A stretch of DNA of 64,000 nt from Streptomyces mutomycini (GTDB lineage Bacteria; Actinomycetota; Actinomycetes; Streptomycetales; Streptomycetaceae). Positions 57,544-64,000 of the stretch are shown here, in pieces (positions within the stretch are counted from its first letter, which is position 1; each line of letters begins with the position of its first letter). The notes under the pieces were generated by a model. That model did not search any database, had not been told where the DNA came from, and was given only the letters and a program-made list of their open reading frames with translations. Made by a program: the position numbers and the translations under genes. The DNA is taken from the NCBI RefSeq assembly GCF_001700505.1, contig NZ_MAPV01000072.1, forward strand, positions 1 through 64,000, in the 5' to 3' direction.

Positions 57544-59083
57544 GTTCCCACAGCCGCCAGATCCCTGTGCCGTCGGAGAGGTACTGGGATCCGGACACGG
57601 ACTGCTTGCTGACGACGTAGTCCTTCTTCTGCCACAGCGGGATCAGCGGAACGTCCTCGCCGACCAGCTGCTGCAGTTCCTTGAAGGGGGCCGAGGTCCG
57701 GCCGCGGTCGCTGTACTGCTGCGTGGCCGCGATGAGCGCGTCCATCTTCTCGCTGGTGTAGCCGTTGTGGAGGGAGTTCTCACGGCCGACCAGCGGCTGG
57801 CTGAAGGTGTCGGGGTCAGGGAAGTCGGGAAGCCAGCCGACGGTGTACGCGTCGTACTCCCCGGCCGCGTAGCCCTTCTGGAAGGCCTGCCACTCCACGG
57901 CCTTCTCCGTGACCTCGAACAGCCCGTCCTTCTCCAGCTGGCGGACCAGCTCGGCGGACTCCTCCTTGTTGGCGTCGTCGTCGCGGTGGGCGAAGGTGAT
58001 GCGCAGCGGAAGTTCCACACCGGCCTCCTCCATCAGCGCCCTGGCCCGCTTCGGCTCCGACTGCGGGTAGGAGTCGAAGAACGGGGTGCTGTGCCCGATG
58101 TAGCCCTGCGGGATCAGTGAGTAGAGCGGCTCGACGGTGTTCCGGTAGACCTTCGTGACCAGCGGCCCGCGGTCGATGATCCAGGCGATGGCCTGGCGGA
58201 CCTTCCGATCGGCGAGCGGCGCGCCGTCACGGACGTTGAAGACGAGGTTGCGGATCTCGGCGCTGTCCGCCTCGGTGACACGCTGGTCGGTGGCGCCCGG
58301 GTCGAGCTCGGCGAGCTGCTCGGGCGGGAGCTGACGGTGCGTGACGTCGACGTCCCCGGCCGTCCAGGCGTCCTGGAGCGCCTCGGAGCCGTCGAAGTAG
58401 CGGATGCCGACCGCGACGCCCGTCTTCTTCAGCGCGCCCTTGTACGCCGGATTGGGCACCAGCTCGGCCTTGATCCCGGGCTCGTACGACTTCAGCGTGT
58501 ACGGGCCCGAGCCGTCGACCTGGTCGTCCGTGCGGAGCTTGTCCTTCGGGTACTGGGCGGGGTCGACGATCGATCCGGCGCCCGTGGCCAGTTTCTGGGG
58601 GAACGTCGCGTCCCGGGCCGAGAGGTTGAAGGTGATCGTGCGCCCCTCGGACACGATGGTGTCGAGGCTGGGGAACAGCACCGAGGGGCCCACGTCGGCC
58701 TTGATCCTGAGCATGCGCTCGAAGGAGTACTTGACGTCCGCGGCCGTGATCTTGCGGCCGTTCGAGAAGGTCAGGTCGTCCCGCAGCCTGCACTGGTACG
58801 TCTGGAGCTTCTGGCCGATGAAGCCGCAGCTCTCGGCGGCGTCCGGTTCCGGTACGACCGCCCCGGGCCTGAAGGTCATCAGGGACTGGTAGAGGTTGCT
58901 GTAGATGGCCCAGGAACCGGCGTCGTACGCGCCGGCCGGGTCGAGCGAGGTGACCTCGTCGGACGTGCCGACCGTGATCGGGGACTCGTTCGCCCGGTCC
59001 GACGGAAGCAGTTGCCAGGCGCCGGCGCCCGCGATGACCAGTACCGCCAGAATCGCGACGATCCGCAGACGGATGAACCGCAT
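57530..59083 (-). CDS. Solitary family-5 peptide/solute-binding protein without lipobox
   Basis: A 517-residue extracytoplasmic binding protein of the DppA/OppA family. The N-terminus is MRFIRLRIVAILAVLVIAGAGAWQLLPSD, a membrane segment without the usual Cys, so it is tethered by this helix or cleaved, not lipidated. SBP-family markers include VTSLDPAGAYDAGSWAIYSNLYQSL, YSFERMLR and VRQAIAWIIDRGPLV. No ABC permease or ATPase is adjacent, so it may serve a distant transporter or a sensing role. The ATG at 59083 follows GGGAG. The 3' end overlaps the TetR gene by 14 bp. Confidence 0.85.
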   Translation of the reverse strand: MRFIRLRIVAILAVLVIAGAGAWQLLPSDRANESPITVGTSDEVTSLDPAGAYDAGSWAIYSNLYQSLMTFRPGAVVPEPDAAESCGFIGQKLQTYQCRLRDDLTFSNGRKITAADVKYSFERMLRIKADVGPSVLFPSLDTIVSEGRTITFNLSARDATFPQKLATGAGSIVDPAQYPKDKLRTDDQVDGSGPYTLKSYEPGIKAELVPNPAYKGALKKTGVAVGIRYFDGSEALQDAWTAGDVDVTHRQLPPEQLAELDPGATDQRVTEADSAEIRNLVFNVRDGAPLADRKVRQAIAWIIDRGPLVTKVYRNTVEPLYSLIPQGYIGHSTPFFDSYPQSEPKRARALMEEAGVELPLRITFAHRDDDANKEESAELVRQLEKDGLFEVTEKAVEWQAFQKGYAAGEYDAYTVGWLPDFPDPDTFSQPLVGRENSLHNGYTSEKMDALIAATQQYSDRGRTSAPFKELQQLVGEDVPLIPLWQKKDYVVSKQSVSGSQYLSDGTGIWRLWELSWI

Positions 59084-59214
59084 GTGCCGTGCTCCCTTTG
59101 CCCCACCCCGGCACGCGTGCACAGAGAGGCACATCACCGCCGCATGTTCGCCCTCACCCAATCACACGATATTCACATTTGGAAGGCCAGGAAGGACGTT
59201 CACAGGTTTCGGAG

Positions 59215-60618
59215 TCAGGCCTGCGGGGAAGCGAGTTCCACCACGGTGATGTCGGAGGGGGCACCGACGCGCACGGGCGGCCCCCAGGCCCCCGCGCCAC
59301 GCGAGACGTACAGCTGCGTGTCGCCGTAGCGTTCGAGCCCGGCGACGGTCGGGTTGGCGAGTCCGGCCACCAGGTTCCCGGGCCAGAGCTGGCCCCCGTG
59401 GGTATGCCCGGAGAGCTGGAGACCGACGCCGTACTCGACGGCGTCATCGATGACGACGGGCTGGTGCGCGAGGAGGACGGACGCCCGGCTGCGGTCACGG
59501 TCGCCGAGTGCGCGGGCGAAGTCGGGGCCCTGGCCCTCGCTCTCACCGGCGATGTCGTTGACTCCGGCGAGGTCGAAGCCGGCGATCTCGACGCGGGCGT
59601 TCTCCAGCGGATGCAGACCCAGCTCGCGTACGTGACTGACCCATTCGGCGGCGCCGGAGAAATACTCGTGGTTGCCGGTGACGAAGTAGCTGCCGTGGCG
59701 GGCCTCGATCCCGGCGAGGGGCTCGGCGGCGGTACCGAGATCGGCGACGGATCCGTCGACGAGGTCTCCGACCACGGCGACCAGGTCCGGCCCGGTGGCA
59801 TTGATCGCGTCGACGATCCGCCGCGTGTGGGCGCGGCCGAGGATGGGGCCGAGGTGGATGTCGCTGACCACGGCGATACGGAAGCCGTGGGCGGAGCGCG
59901 GCAGCCCGGCGAGCGGGATGGTGATCCGCTTGGTGCTGGGGCCGCGCAGCACCCCGTAGGTGCCGTAACCGACCGTGCCGAGACCTGCGAGGGCGGCCGC
60001 TCCGCCGACGGCGCGGGCGACGAAGAGCCGCCGCGAGGGATCGGCGACCGACGATGCCGGAGTCTCCGGCGGCGCGAGGTCCGTGAGGGCGCTGCCGCCG
60101 TCCGCCGGGGAGACGGGTTCGGTCGCTGTCGCGGTGGCCACGTCCGACTGCCGGGCGGCCGTCGCGCTTTCCTGGTCCGCCTGTCCGGCCTGCGCGGCGC
60201 GCCCGGCCTGCCTTTCAGCGTGCGCGGTAGCCGTGCCCGGTTGCCCGGACGCGGCAGCCGTGTCCGGTTGCCCGGCAGGGATGGCGGCTGCTCCGGCCCG
60301 GCGGGCGAGCATCCGGCGCAGGAGCGGCCTGACGGCCTCTCCCACCAGCAGAGCCAGCGTCAGGTAGAGCAGGGCGGCCAGCCACAGATAGCCCGGCCAG
60401 GCCACCACCTGCTGCAGCCAGAAGGGGAAGCCGGCACGGCTGGAGACGAAGGCGCCGACGGTCAGCAGCGGCAGCACGAAGGCCGCGGCGGTGCCCGCAC
60501 GGCGCGCGAGGCCGCCCTTCCGCGTCGTGTCGCCGATCAGCCGGCGCCACACATACCGGTGTACGGCCGCGAGCAGCGCGAGTACCGCGACCGCCACGAC
60601 TACGAAGACCACAACCAC
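59215..60618 (-). CDS. Membrane-bound metallophosphoesterase (YaeI-like)
   Basis: A 467-residue protein. Three N-terminal helices, an Ala/Gln-rich linker (about 110-190), a Tat-like or fourth membrane segment at RRLFVARAVGGAAALAGLG, then the calcineurin-type domain. Metal-binding motifs: VVSDIHLG, VVGDLVDG, TGNHEYF, and GHTHGGQL. YaeI-type enzymes act on lipid A or phospholipid phosphates, or cyclic nucleotides. The location suggests lipid-linked substrate at the outer membrane face. Start is GTG/ATG at 60618. Single gene. Confidence 0.85.
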   Translation of the reverse strand: MVVVFVVVAVAVLALLAAVHRYVWRRLIGDTTRKGGLARRAGTAAAFVLPLLTVGAFVSSRAGFPFWLQQVVAWPGYLWLAALLYLTLALLVGEAVRPLLRRMLARRAGAAAIPAGQPDTAAASGQPGTATAHAERQAGRAAQAGQADQESATAARQSDVATATATEPVSPADGGSALTDLAPPETPASSVADPSRRLFVARAVGGAAALAGLGTVGYGTYGVLRGPSTKRITIPLAGLPRSAHGFRIAVVSDIHLGPILGRAHTRRIVDAINATGPDLVAVVGDLVDGSVADLGTAAEPLAGIEARHGSYFVTGNHEYFSGAAEWVSHVRELGLHPLENARVEIAGFDLAGVNDIAGESEGQGPDFARALGDRDRSRASVLLAHQPVVIDDAVEYGVGLQLSGHTHGGQLWPGNLVAGLANPTVAGLERYGDTQLYVSRGAGAWGPPVRVGAPSDITVVELASPQA

Positions 60619-60672
60619 TTACGCTCCCCCGCTGAAACGATGCTGCCCGGACGGCGACCCGCGCCCGGCGCG

Positions 60673-60918
60673 TCATCTGCCTTCGTGACGCAAAGCCCTG
60701 ACACCGCGGAACCCGATGACCCCTACAGCCGTCCCCAGAAGAAACGAGGTGATGGCGAGCAGCAGATGGACCCAGAAGTACGCAGTCGGGTCGCCCGCGT
60801 CGTCGAACGCGAGCCCGCTGCCGTCCTTCCAGAGATTCTTGACAAAGGTGACCCAGATGACCCAGCTCCACGCTCCGAAGACGAGCAGGAACCAGGAGAC
60901 GGGGCGGCTGAGCTTCAT
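60673..60918 (-). CDS. SCO4848-family small membrane protein
   Basis: An 81-residue protein with two membrane helices. It begins MKLSRPVSWFLLVFGAWSWVIWVTFVKNLWKD and ends LLLAITSFLLGTAVGVIGFRGVRALRHEGR. It matches the small Streptomyces family named for SCO4848, of unknown function. The longer frame to 61464 is an artefact. It is divergent from the carboxypeptidase gene at 61040. Confidence 0.82.
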   Translation of the reverse strand: MKLSRPVSWFLLVFGAWSWVIWVTFVKNLWKDGSGLAFDDAGDPTAYFWVHLLLAITSFLLGTAVGVIGFRGVRALRHEGR

Positions 60919-61039
60919 GGAATCAGTATCGCCGCCGCCTTCCCCGTCGATCGCCCGGGGTGGGCTGTCCCGGCGGTATGCACGGCGGGTCAGGCCATCC
61001 GGGTCCCCATCCTCAGTGACGCCCTGTACGTTTCCGATC

Positions 61040-62287
61040 GTGCCTGCTCTGAAAAAGACCGTACTGACGGTCCTCTCTGCCGCGTTGTTGTCCGTATCTG
61101 CCGTCTGTCCCGCGGGGGCCGCCGACAAGGACAAGACCGAAGACAAACTGCCGAAGCCGACGGGTCCGATGTCGACCGTGGGCGGCGCGCGGCTGGGAGA
61201 GATCGGCACCCAGGTGGAGCTGGGGCCGGGCGCCCCGGTCCTGCCGAAGGGCCTCAGCGCGCGGTCGTGGATCGTCGCCGACGCGGAGAACGGGCAGGTG
61301 CTCGCCTCGCACAACGCGCACTGGCGGCTGCCCCCCGCATCCACGCTGAAGATGCTTTTCGCCGATACGGTCCTGCCCGCCCTGCAGCCGAAGACCATGA
61401 CCCATCTGGTGACCGAGGACGAGCTCGCCGACATCGGCGAGGGCAGCAGCCTGGTGGGCGTCAAGGAGGACCACTCCTACACGGTCCACGACCTGTGGCT
61501 CGGCGTGTTCCTGCGCTCCGGCAACGACGCGGTGCACGTGCTCTCCGAGATGTACGGCGGTGTGCCCGCGACGGTGGCGGCGATGCAGCGTCACGCCGAG
61601 GAGCTCCAGGCCCTGGACACGACGGTCGTCTCCCCCGACGGCTACGACGCACCTCACCAGGTCTCCAGCGCGTACGACCTGACGCTGTTCGCCCGGAGCG
61701 GGATGCAGAAGGCGGACTTCCGTGAGTACGCCGCGACGGCGACGGCGAAGTTCCCCGGCGAGCAGAAGAAGGGCAAGAAGCGGAAGAGCTTCGAGATCCA
61801 GAACACCAACCGGCTGATCACCGGTGACATCGGGGTGGATCCGTACCAGGGCATCGCGGGCGTCAAGAACGGCTACACCACCCACGCGGGCAACACCTTC
61901 ACGGGGATCGCCGAACGCGACGGGAAGGTGCTGCTGGTGACGGTCATGAACCCGTCGGCCGAGGAGAGCCACGCCGTCTACAAGGAGGCCGCGAACCTGC
62001 TCGACTGGGGCTTCTCCGCCGAAGGCAAGGTGACCCCGGTCGGTGAGCTGGTGCCGCCGAAGTCCGCCGTGGCCGCCAAGGGCTCCGAACCGGCGGCGGG
62101 CGCCGACAAGGCCGAGAAGGAGAAGCACGCCGCCGCAGCGACCGCGGCAGCACCGGCCGGCTCCGGCGGGGCCTGGACCGCCCTGTCGGTCGTCGGCGGG
62201 GTGCTGGCGGTCCTGGCGGCCGGAGTGTTCCTGGTCAACCGCCGCTGGCCGCTGCCCGACCTGGTGCGTCGCCTCCCCCGTCGCTGA
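61040..62287 (+). CDS. D-alanyl-D-alanine carboxypeptidase (S11, PBP5-like)
   Basis: A 415-residue enzyme trimming the terminal D-Ala of peptidoglycan stem peptides. Signal peptide to about residue 27. Catalytic motifs: STLK in PPASTLKML, SGN in LRSGNDAVHVL, and the KxG in VKNGYTTHAGN. A long Ala/Lys linker precedes a C-terminal membrane helix (WTALSVVGGVLAVLAAGVFLV) and basic end, so it is anchored from both ends or at the C-terminus. A GTG start with -10-like TACGTT 7 nt upstream suggests a leaderless message. The 3' end overlaps the convergent BrkB gene by 53 bp. Confidence 0.9.
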   Translation: MPALKKTVLTVLSAALLSVSAVCPAGAADKDKTEDKLPKPTGPMSTVGGARLGEIGTQVELGPGAPVLPKGLSARSWIVADAENGQVLASHNAHWRLPPASTLKMLFADTVLPALQPKTMTHLVTEDELADIGEGSSLVGVKEDHSYTVHDLWLGVFLRSGNDAVHVLSEMYGGVPATVAAMQRHAEELQALDTTVVSPDGYDAPHQVSSAYDLTLFARSGMQKADFREYAATATAKFPGEQKKGKKRKSFEIQNTNRLITGDIGVDPYQGIAGVKNGYTTHAGNTFTGIAERDGKVLLVTVMNPSAEESHAVYKEAANLLDWGFSAEGKVTPVGELVPPKSAVAAKGSEPAAGADKAEKEKHAAAATAAAPAGSGGAWTALSVVGGVLAVLAAGVFLVNRRWPLPDLVRRLPRR

Positions 62288-63194
62288 CGTCCACGCCCTC
62301 CCCGTCCACCGCGCCCTTCTCCTCGCCCGTGACCTTCTCCTCGCCCTTGCTCGGCGTCGCCGTCCAGGCGGCGCAGACGAGGAGAAGCTTCGCGCTGAAG
62401 TTGATCCAGAGGAGGAGCGCGATGGGCACGCCGAAGGCGCCGTACATGCTCTTGGAGGCGACGTCCCGGATATAGCTGCCGAGCAGCAGCTTGAGCAGTT
62501 CAAAGCCGACCGCGCCGACCAGGCCCGCCACGATCAGCCGCCGCCGCGGCGGCTCCACCCCGGGCAGCAGGGTCAGCAGGTAGAGCAGGATCAGGAAGTC
62601 GGCGAAGACCGCCACGGCCACGGCGGCCACCTGGAGCAGCACCCCGCCCACGCCGTTCCCGGCGATGCCCAGCCGGTCGGCCGTCCAGCCGATGGCCGTG
62701 GAGGCGCCGGTGGACACGGCGAGTGTCACGAGCGCCGCTCCGCCGAGCCCGAGCAGCAGACCGGCGTCCTTGAGCTTGCGGACGACCGGATTGCCCTCGT
62801 CCGCGTCGTCCCTCTCCCACACCGCGCGCAGGCAGTCCCGCATCGATCCGATCCAGCCGATGCCGGTGAAGAGCAGCAGCACACCGGCGACGATTCCCAC
62901 CGTGCCCGCATGGGCCACGAGGTTGTCGATGCCGAGCTGGTCCGAGATGCCGGGGACCTGGTCGGCGAGCTTGTCCTCGATCTTGTCGAGCTGCTCGGGT
63001 GTGAGCAGCGCGGCGCCGATGGCGGCCCCGACCGCGATCAGCGGGAAGAGCGCCAGGAAGCTGAGGAAGGTGATCGCCGCGGCGAGCCTGGTCCAGTGGA
63101 CCCGGTCCAGCGTCTCGTAGGAACGCCAGGCGTGCGTCTCCATCAGCCGTGCGACGAACGGCCCGATGACGGGAAGGTTCTTCAGCCAGTCCAT
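62235..63194 (-). CDS. YihY/BrkB-family membrane protein
   Basis: A 319-residue inner membrane protein with six predicted helices. RLAAAITFLSFLALFPLIAVGAAIG is the typical first hydrophobic segment. VFADFLILLYLLTLLPGVEPPRRRLIVAGLVGAVGFELLKLLLGSYI covers later helices. The family was once called ribonuclease BN by mistake, and its function is unclear. The C-terminal 40 residues are Gly/Asp-rich. ATG at 63194 (MDWLKNLPVIG) is preferred over the longer frame. Its last 53 bp are shared, in opposite orientation, with the carboxypeptidase gene. Confidence 0.85.
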   Translation of the reverse strand: MDWLKNLPVIGPFVARLMETHAWRSYETLDRVHWTRLAAAITFLSFLALFPLIAVGAAIGAALLTPEQLDKIEDKLADQVPGISDQLGIDNLVAHAGTVGIVAGVLLLFTGIGWIGSMRDCLRAVWERDDADEGNPVVRKLKDAGLLLGLGGAALVTLAVSTGASTAIGWTADRLGIAGNGVGGVLLQVAAVAVAVFADFLILLYLLTLLPGVEPPRRRLIVAGLVGAVGFELLKLLLGSYIRDVASKSMYGAFGVPIALLLWINFSAKLLLVCAAWTATPSKGEEKVTGEEKGAVDGEGVDVSDGGGDAPGRAAASGG

Positions 63195-63360
63195 GACGTA
63201 CGCGTACCCTTCCCGGCGCCGAAAACCGATGTGCGGGACCTCCCGGATCATCGGTCACCCATTTCGGTGAGTCATTTAACGAATCCCTCAAAAGGGTTTT
63301 CACGGGCGATACCGTCACGATCATGTCTGTCGGCACGGTGTCCTCGTCCGGCTGGGGCCT

Positions 63361-63412
63361 CCCTGTCCGGCGCATGAGTCCCTGTCCGGCGCATCAGTCC
63401 CTGTCCGGCGCA
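63361..63412. repeat. 19-bp tandem repeat, 2.7 units
   Basis: CCCTGTCCGGCGCATGAGT (63361-63379), CCCTGTCCGGCGCATCAGT (63380-63398) and a partial third unit (63399-63412) in the 313-bp intergenic region 63195-63507 between the BrkB gene and the reductase gene. The rest of that region has no visible gene. Confidence 0.75.
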
Positions 63413-63507
63413 GAGCCTCTCCCTCCGGCCCGGCGCGCCGTCCCGCGCTCCTGTCCCGCGCCGCCCGTGCCGCCGTACCTCTCAGTCATCCCGCTAGGAG
63501 TTATCCC

Positions 63508-64000
63508 GTGAAGGACGCCTTCGGTGCCCCGCAGTCCCTGCTCGTCCTCGGCGGTACCTCGGAGATCGGCCTGGCGACGGCGCGGCGGCTGATCGCGCGC
63601 CGTACCAGGACCGTCCGGCTGGCCGGAAGGCCCTCGCCCGCCCTGGAACGGGCCGCGGCCGACCTGCGTGAGCTGGGCGCCGACGTCCGTACCGTCGCCT
63701 TCGACGCGCTCGACCCCGGTTCCCACGAGGAAGCGCTCGGGAAGCTCTTCGCCGAGGACGACATCGACATGGTGCTGCTGGCCTTCGGCGTCCTGGGCGA
63801 CCAGGCGCGCGACGAGGAGGAGCCCCTCTCCGCGGTGCGGGTCGCGCAGACCAACTACACGGGGGCGGTCTCCGCCGGCCTGGTGTGCGCCGGCGCCCTC
63901 CAGGCCCAGGGCCACGGATCGCTGGTGGTGCTCTCCTCGGTGGCCGGCGAGCGCGCCCGGCGCGCCGACTTCATCTACGGCTCCAGCAAGGCGGGGCTGG
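63508..64000 (+). CDS. DprE2-like short-chain dehydrogenase (partial)
   Basis: The window ends inside this gene; 164 residues are visible. The N-terminus FGAPQSLLVLGGTSEIGLATARRL is the NAD(P)-binding GGTSEIG motif of decaprenylphosphoryl-2-keto-ribose reductase (DprE2). AFGVLGD, TNYTGAV and a catalytic Ser region ending VVLSSVAGERARRADFIYGSSKAGL (Ser, then Tyr-x3-Lys) follow. DprE2 with DprE1 makes decaprenylphosphoryl arabinose for the mycobacterial wall; in Streptomyces the role is not clear. GTG at 63508 is preceded by TAGGAG. Confidence 0.85.
   Translation, partial: MKDAFGAPQSLLVLGGTSEIGLATARRLIARRTRTVRLAGRPSPALERAAADLRELGADVRTVAFDALDPGSHEEALGKLFAEDDIDMVLLAFGVLGDQARDEEEPLSAVRVAQTNYTGAVSAGLVCAGALQAQGHGSLVVLSSVAGERARRADFIYGSSKAGL

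Noticed and set aside
63361-63412. CRISPR-like array
   Set aside because: Units are contiguous without spacers and only 2.7 in number; no cas genes are present.
63323-63511. 62-codon frame upstream of the DprE2-like gene as a leader peptide
   Set aside because: It is created by the 19-bp tandem repeat and has no ribosome-binding site; no reason to think it is translated.

Overview
The window is high-GC actinobacterial chromosome, almost certainly Streptomyces. Third codon positions are strongly G/C, many genes use GTG or TTG starts, and several genes look leaderless. Gene content and order match, from memory, the S. coelicolor chromosome around SCO4907 down to about SCO4846 (afsQ1/afsQ2 through to succinate dehydrogenase, the SCO4848-type membrane protein and a D-Ala-D-Ala carboxypeptidase). 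I see no phage, insertion sequence, CRISPR array, rRNA or tRNA gene. This is core-region DNA with one cell-envelope island in the middle.

Layout. (1) 1-4,260: the antibiotic-regulating two-component system afsQ1/afsQ2 with its coupled lipoprotein, a VanZ-like and a PspC protein. (2) 4,276-20,916: nucleoside salvage. Adenosine deaminase, thymidine phosphorylase, cytidine deaminase and a BmpA/NupOPQ-type ABC importer share a 12-bp palindrome near their promoters. Interspersed are a divergent LysR/MFS pair, an L,D-transpeptidase, an ECF sigma factor with a SnoaL-like tail, and an M20 amidohydrolase. (3) 20,978-23,782: uncharacterised conserved genes. (4) 23,862-38,287: a wall-glycopolymer cluster built around a nonulosonate, probably Kdn. 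It contains NeuB, a NeuA-phosphatase fusion, several polysialyltransferase-like proteins, two paralogous GT2 genes, a GT29-like sialyltransferase, a pyruvyltransferase fusion and an acyltransferase. Three of its promoters have the same GTTnAC element exactly 49 nt upstream of a TAGCgT/TAGCTT -10 box. (5) 38,481-50,817: MarR, LysE and Uma2 genes, a B12-dependent mutase large subunit, a lipoprotein L,D-transpeptidase, an ECF sigma with a membrane partner, a TetR gene, small conserved proteins and a GH20 hexosaminidase. (6) 50,983-54,402: sdhCDAB. (7) 54,577-64,000: membrane proteins, a TetR-controlled three-gene operon, a solitary peptide-binding protein, a metallophosphoesterase, DD-carboxypeptidase, a BrkB/YihY protein and the start of a DprE2-like reductase.

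How the parts work together. The nucleoside genes form one dispersed regulon: uptake by the ABC importer, deamination by Cdd and Add, and phosphorolysis by DeoA. The island should make a CMP-activated nonulosonate, transfer it into a surface polymer and decorate it with pyruvate and acyl groups. Several neighbours (two L,D-transpeptidases, the carboxypeptidase, the DprE2-like protein) also act on the envelope. Functions are inferred from sequence motifs and remembered family knowledge; no search was run.
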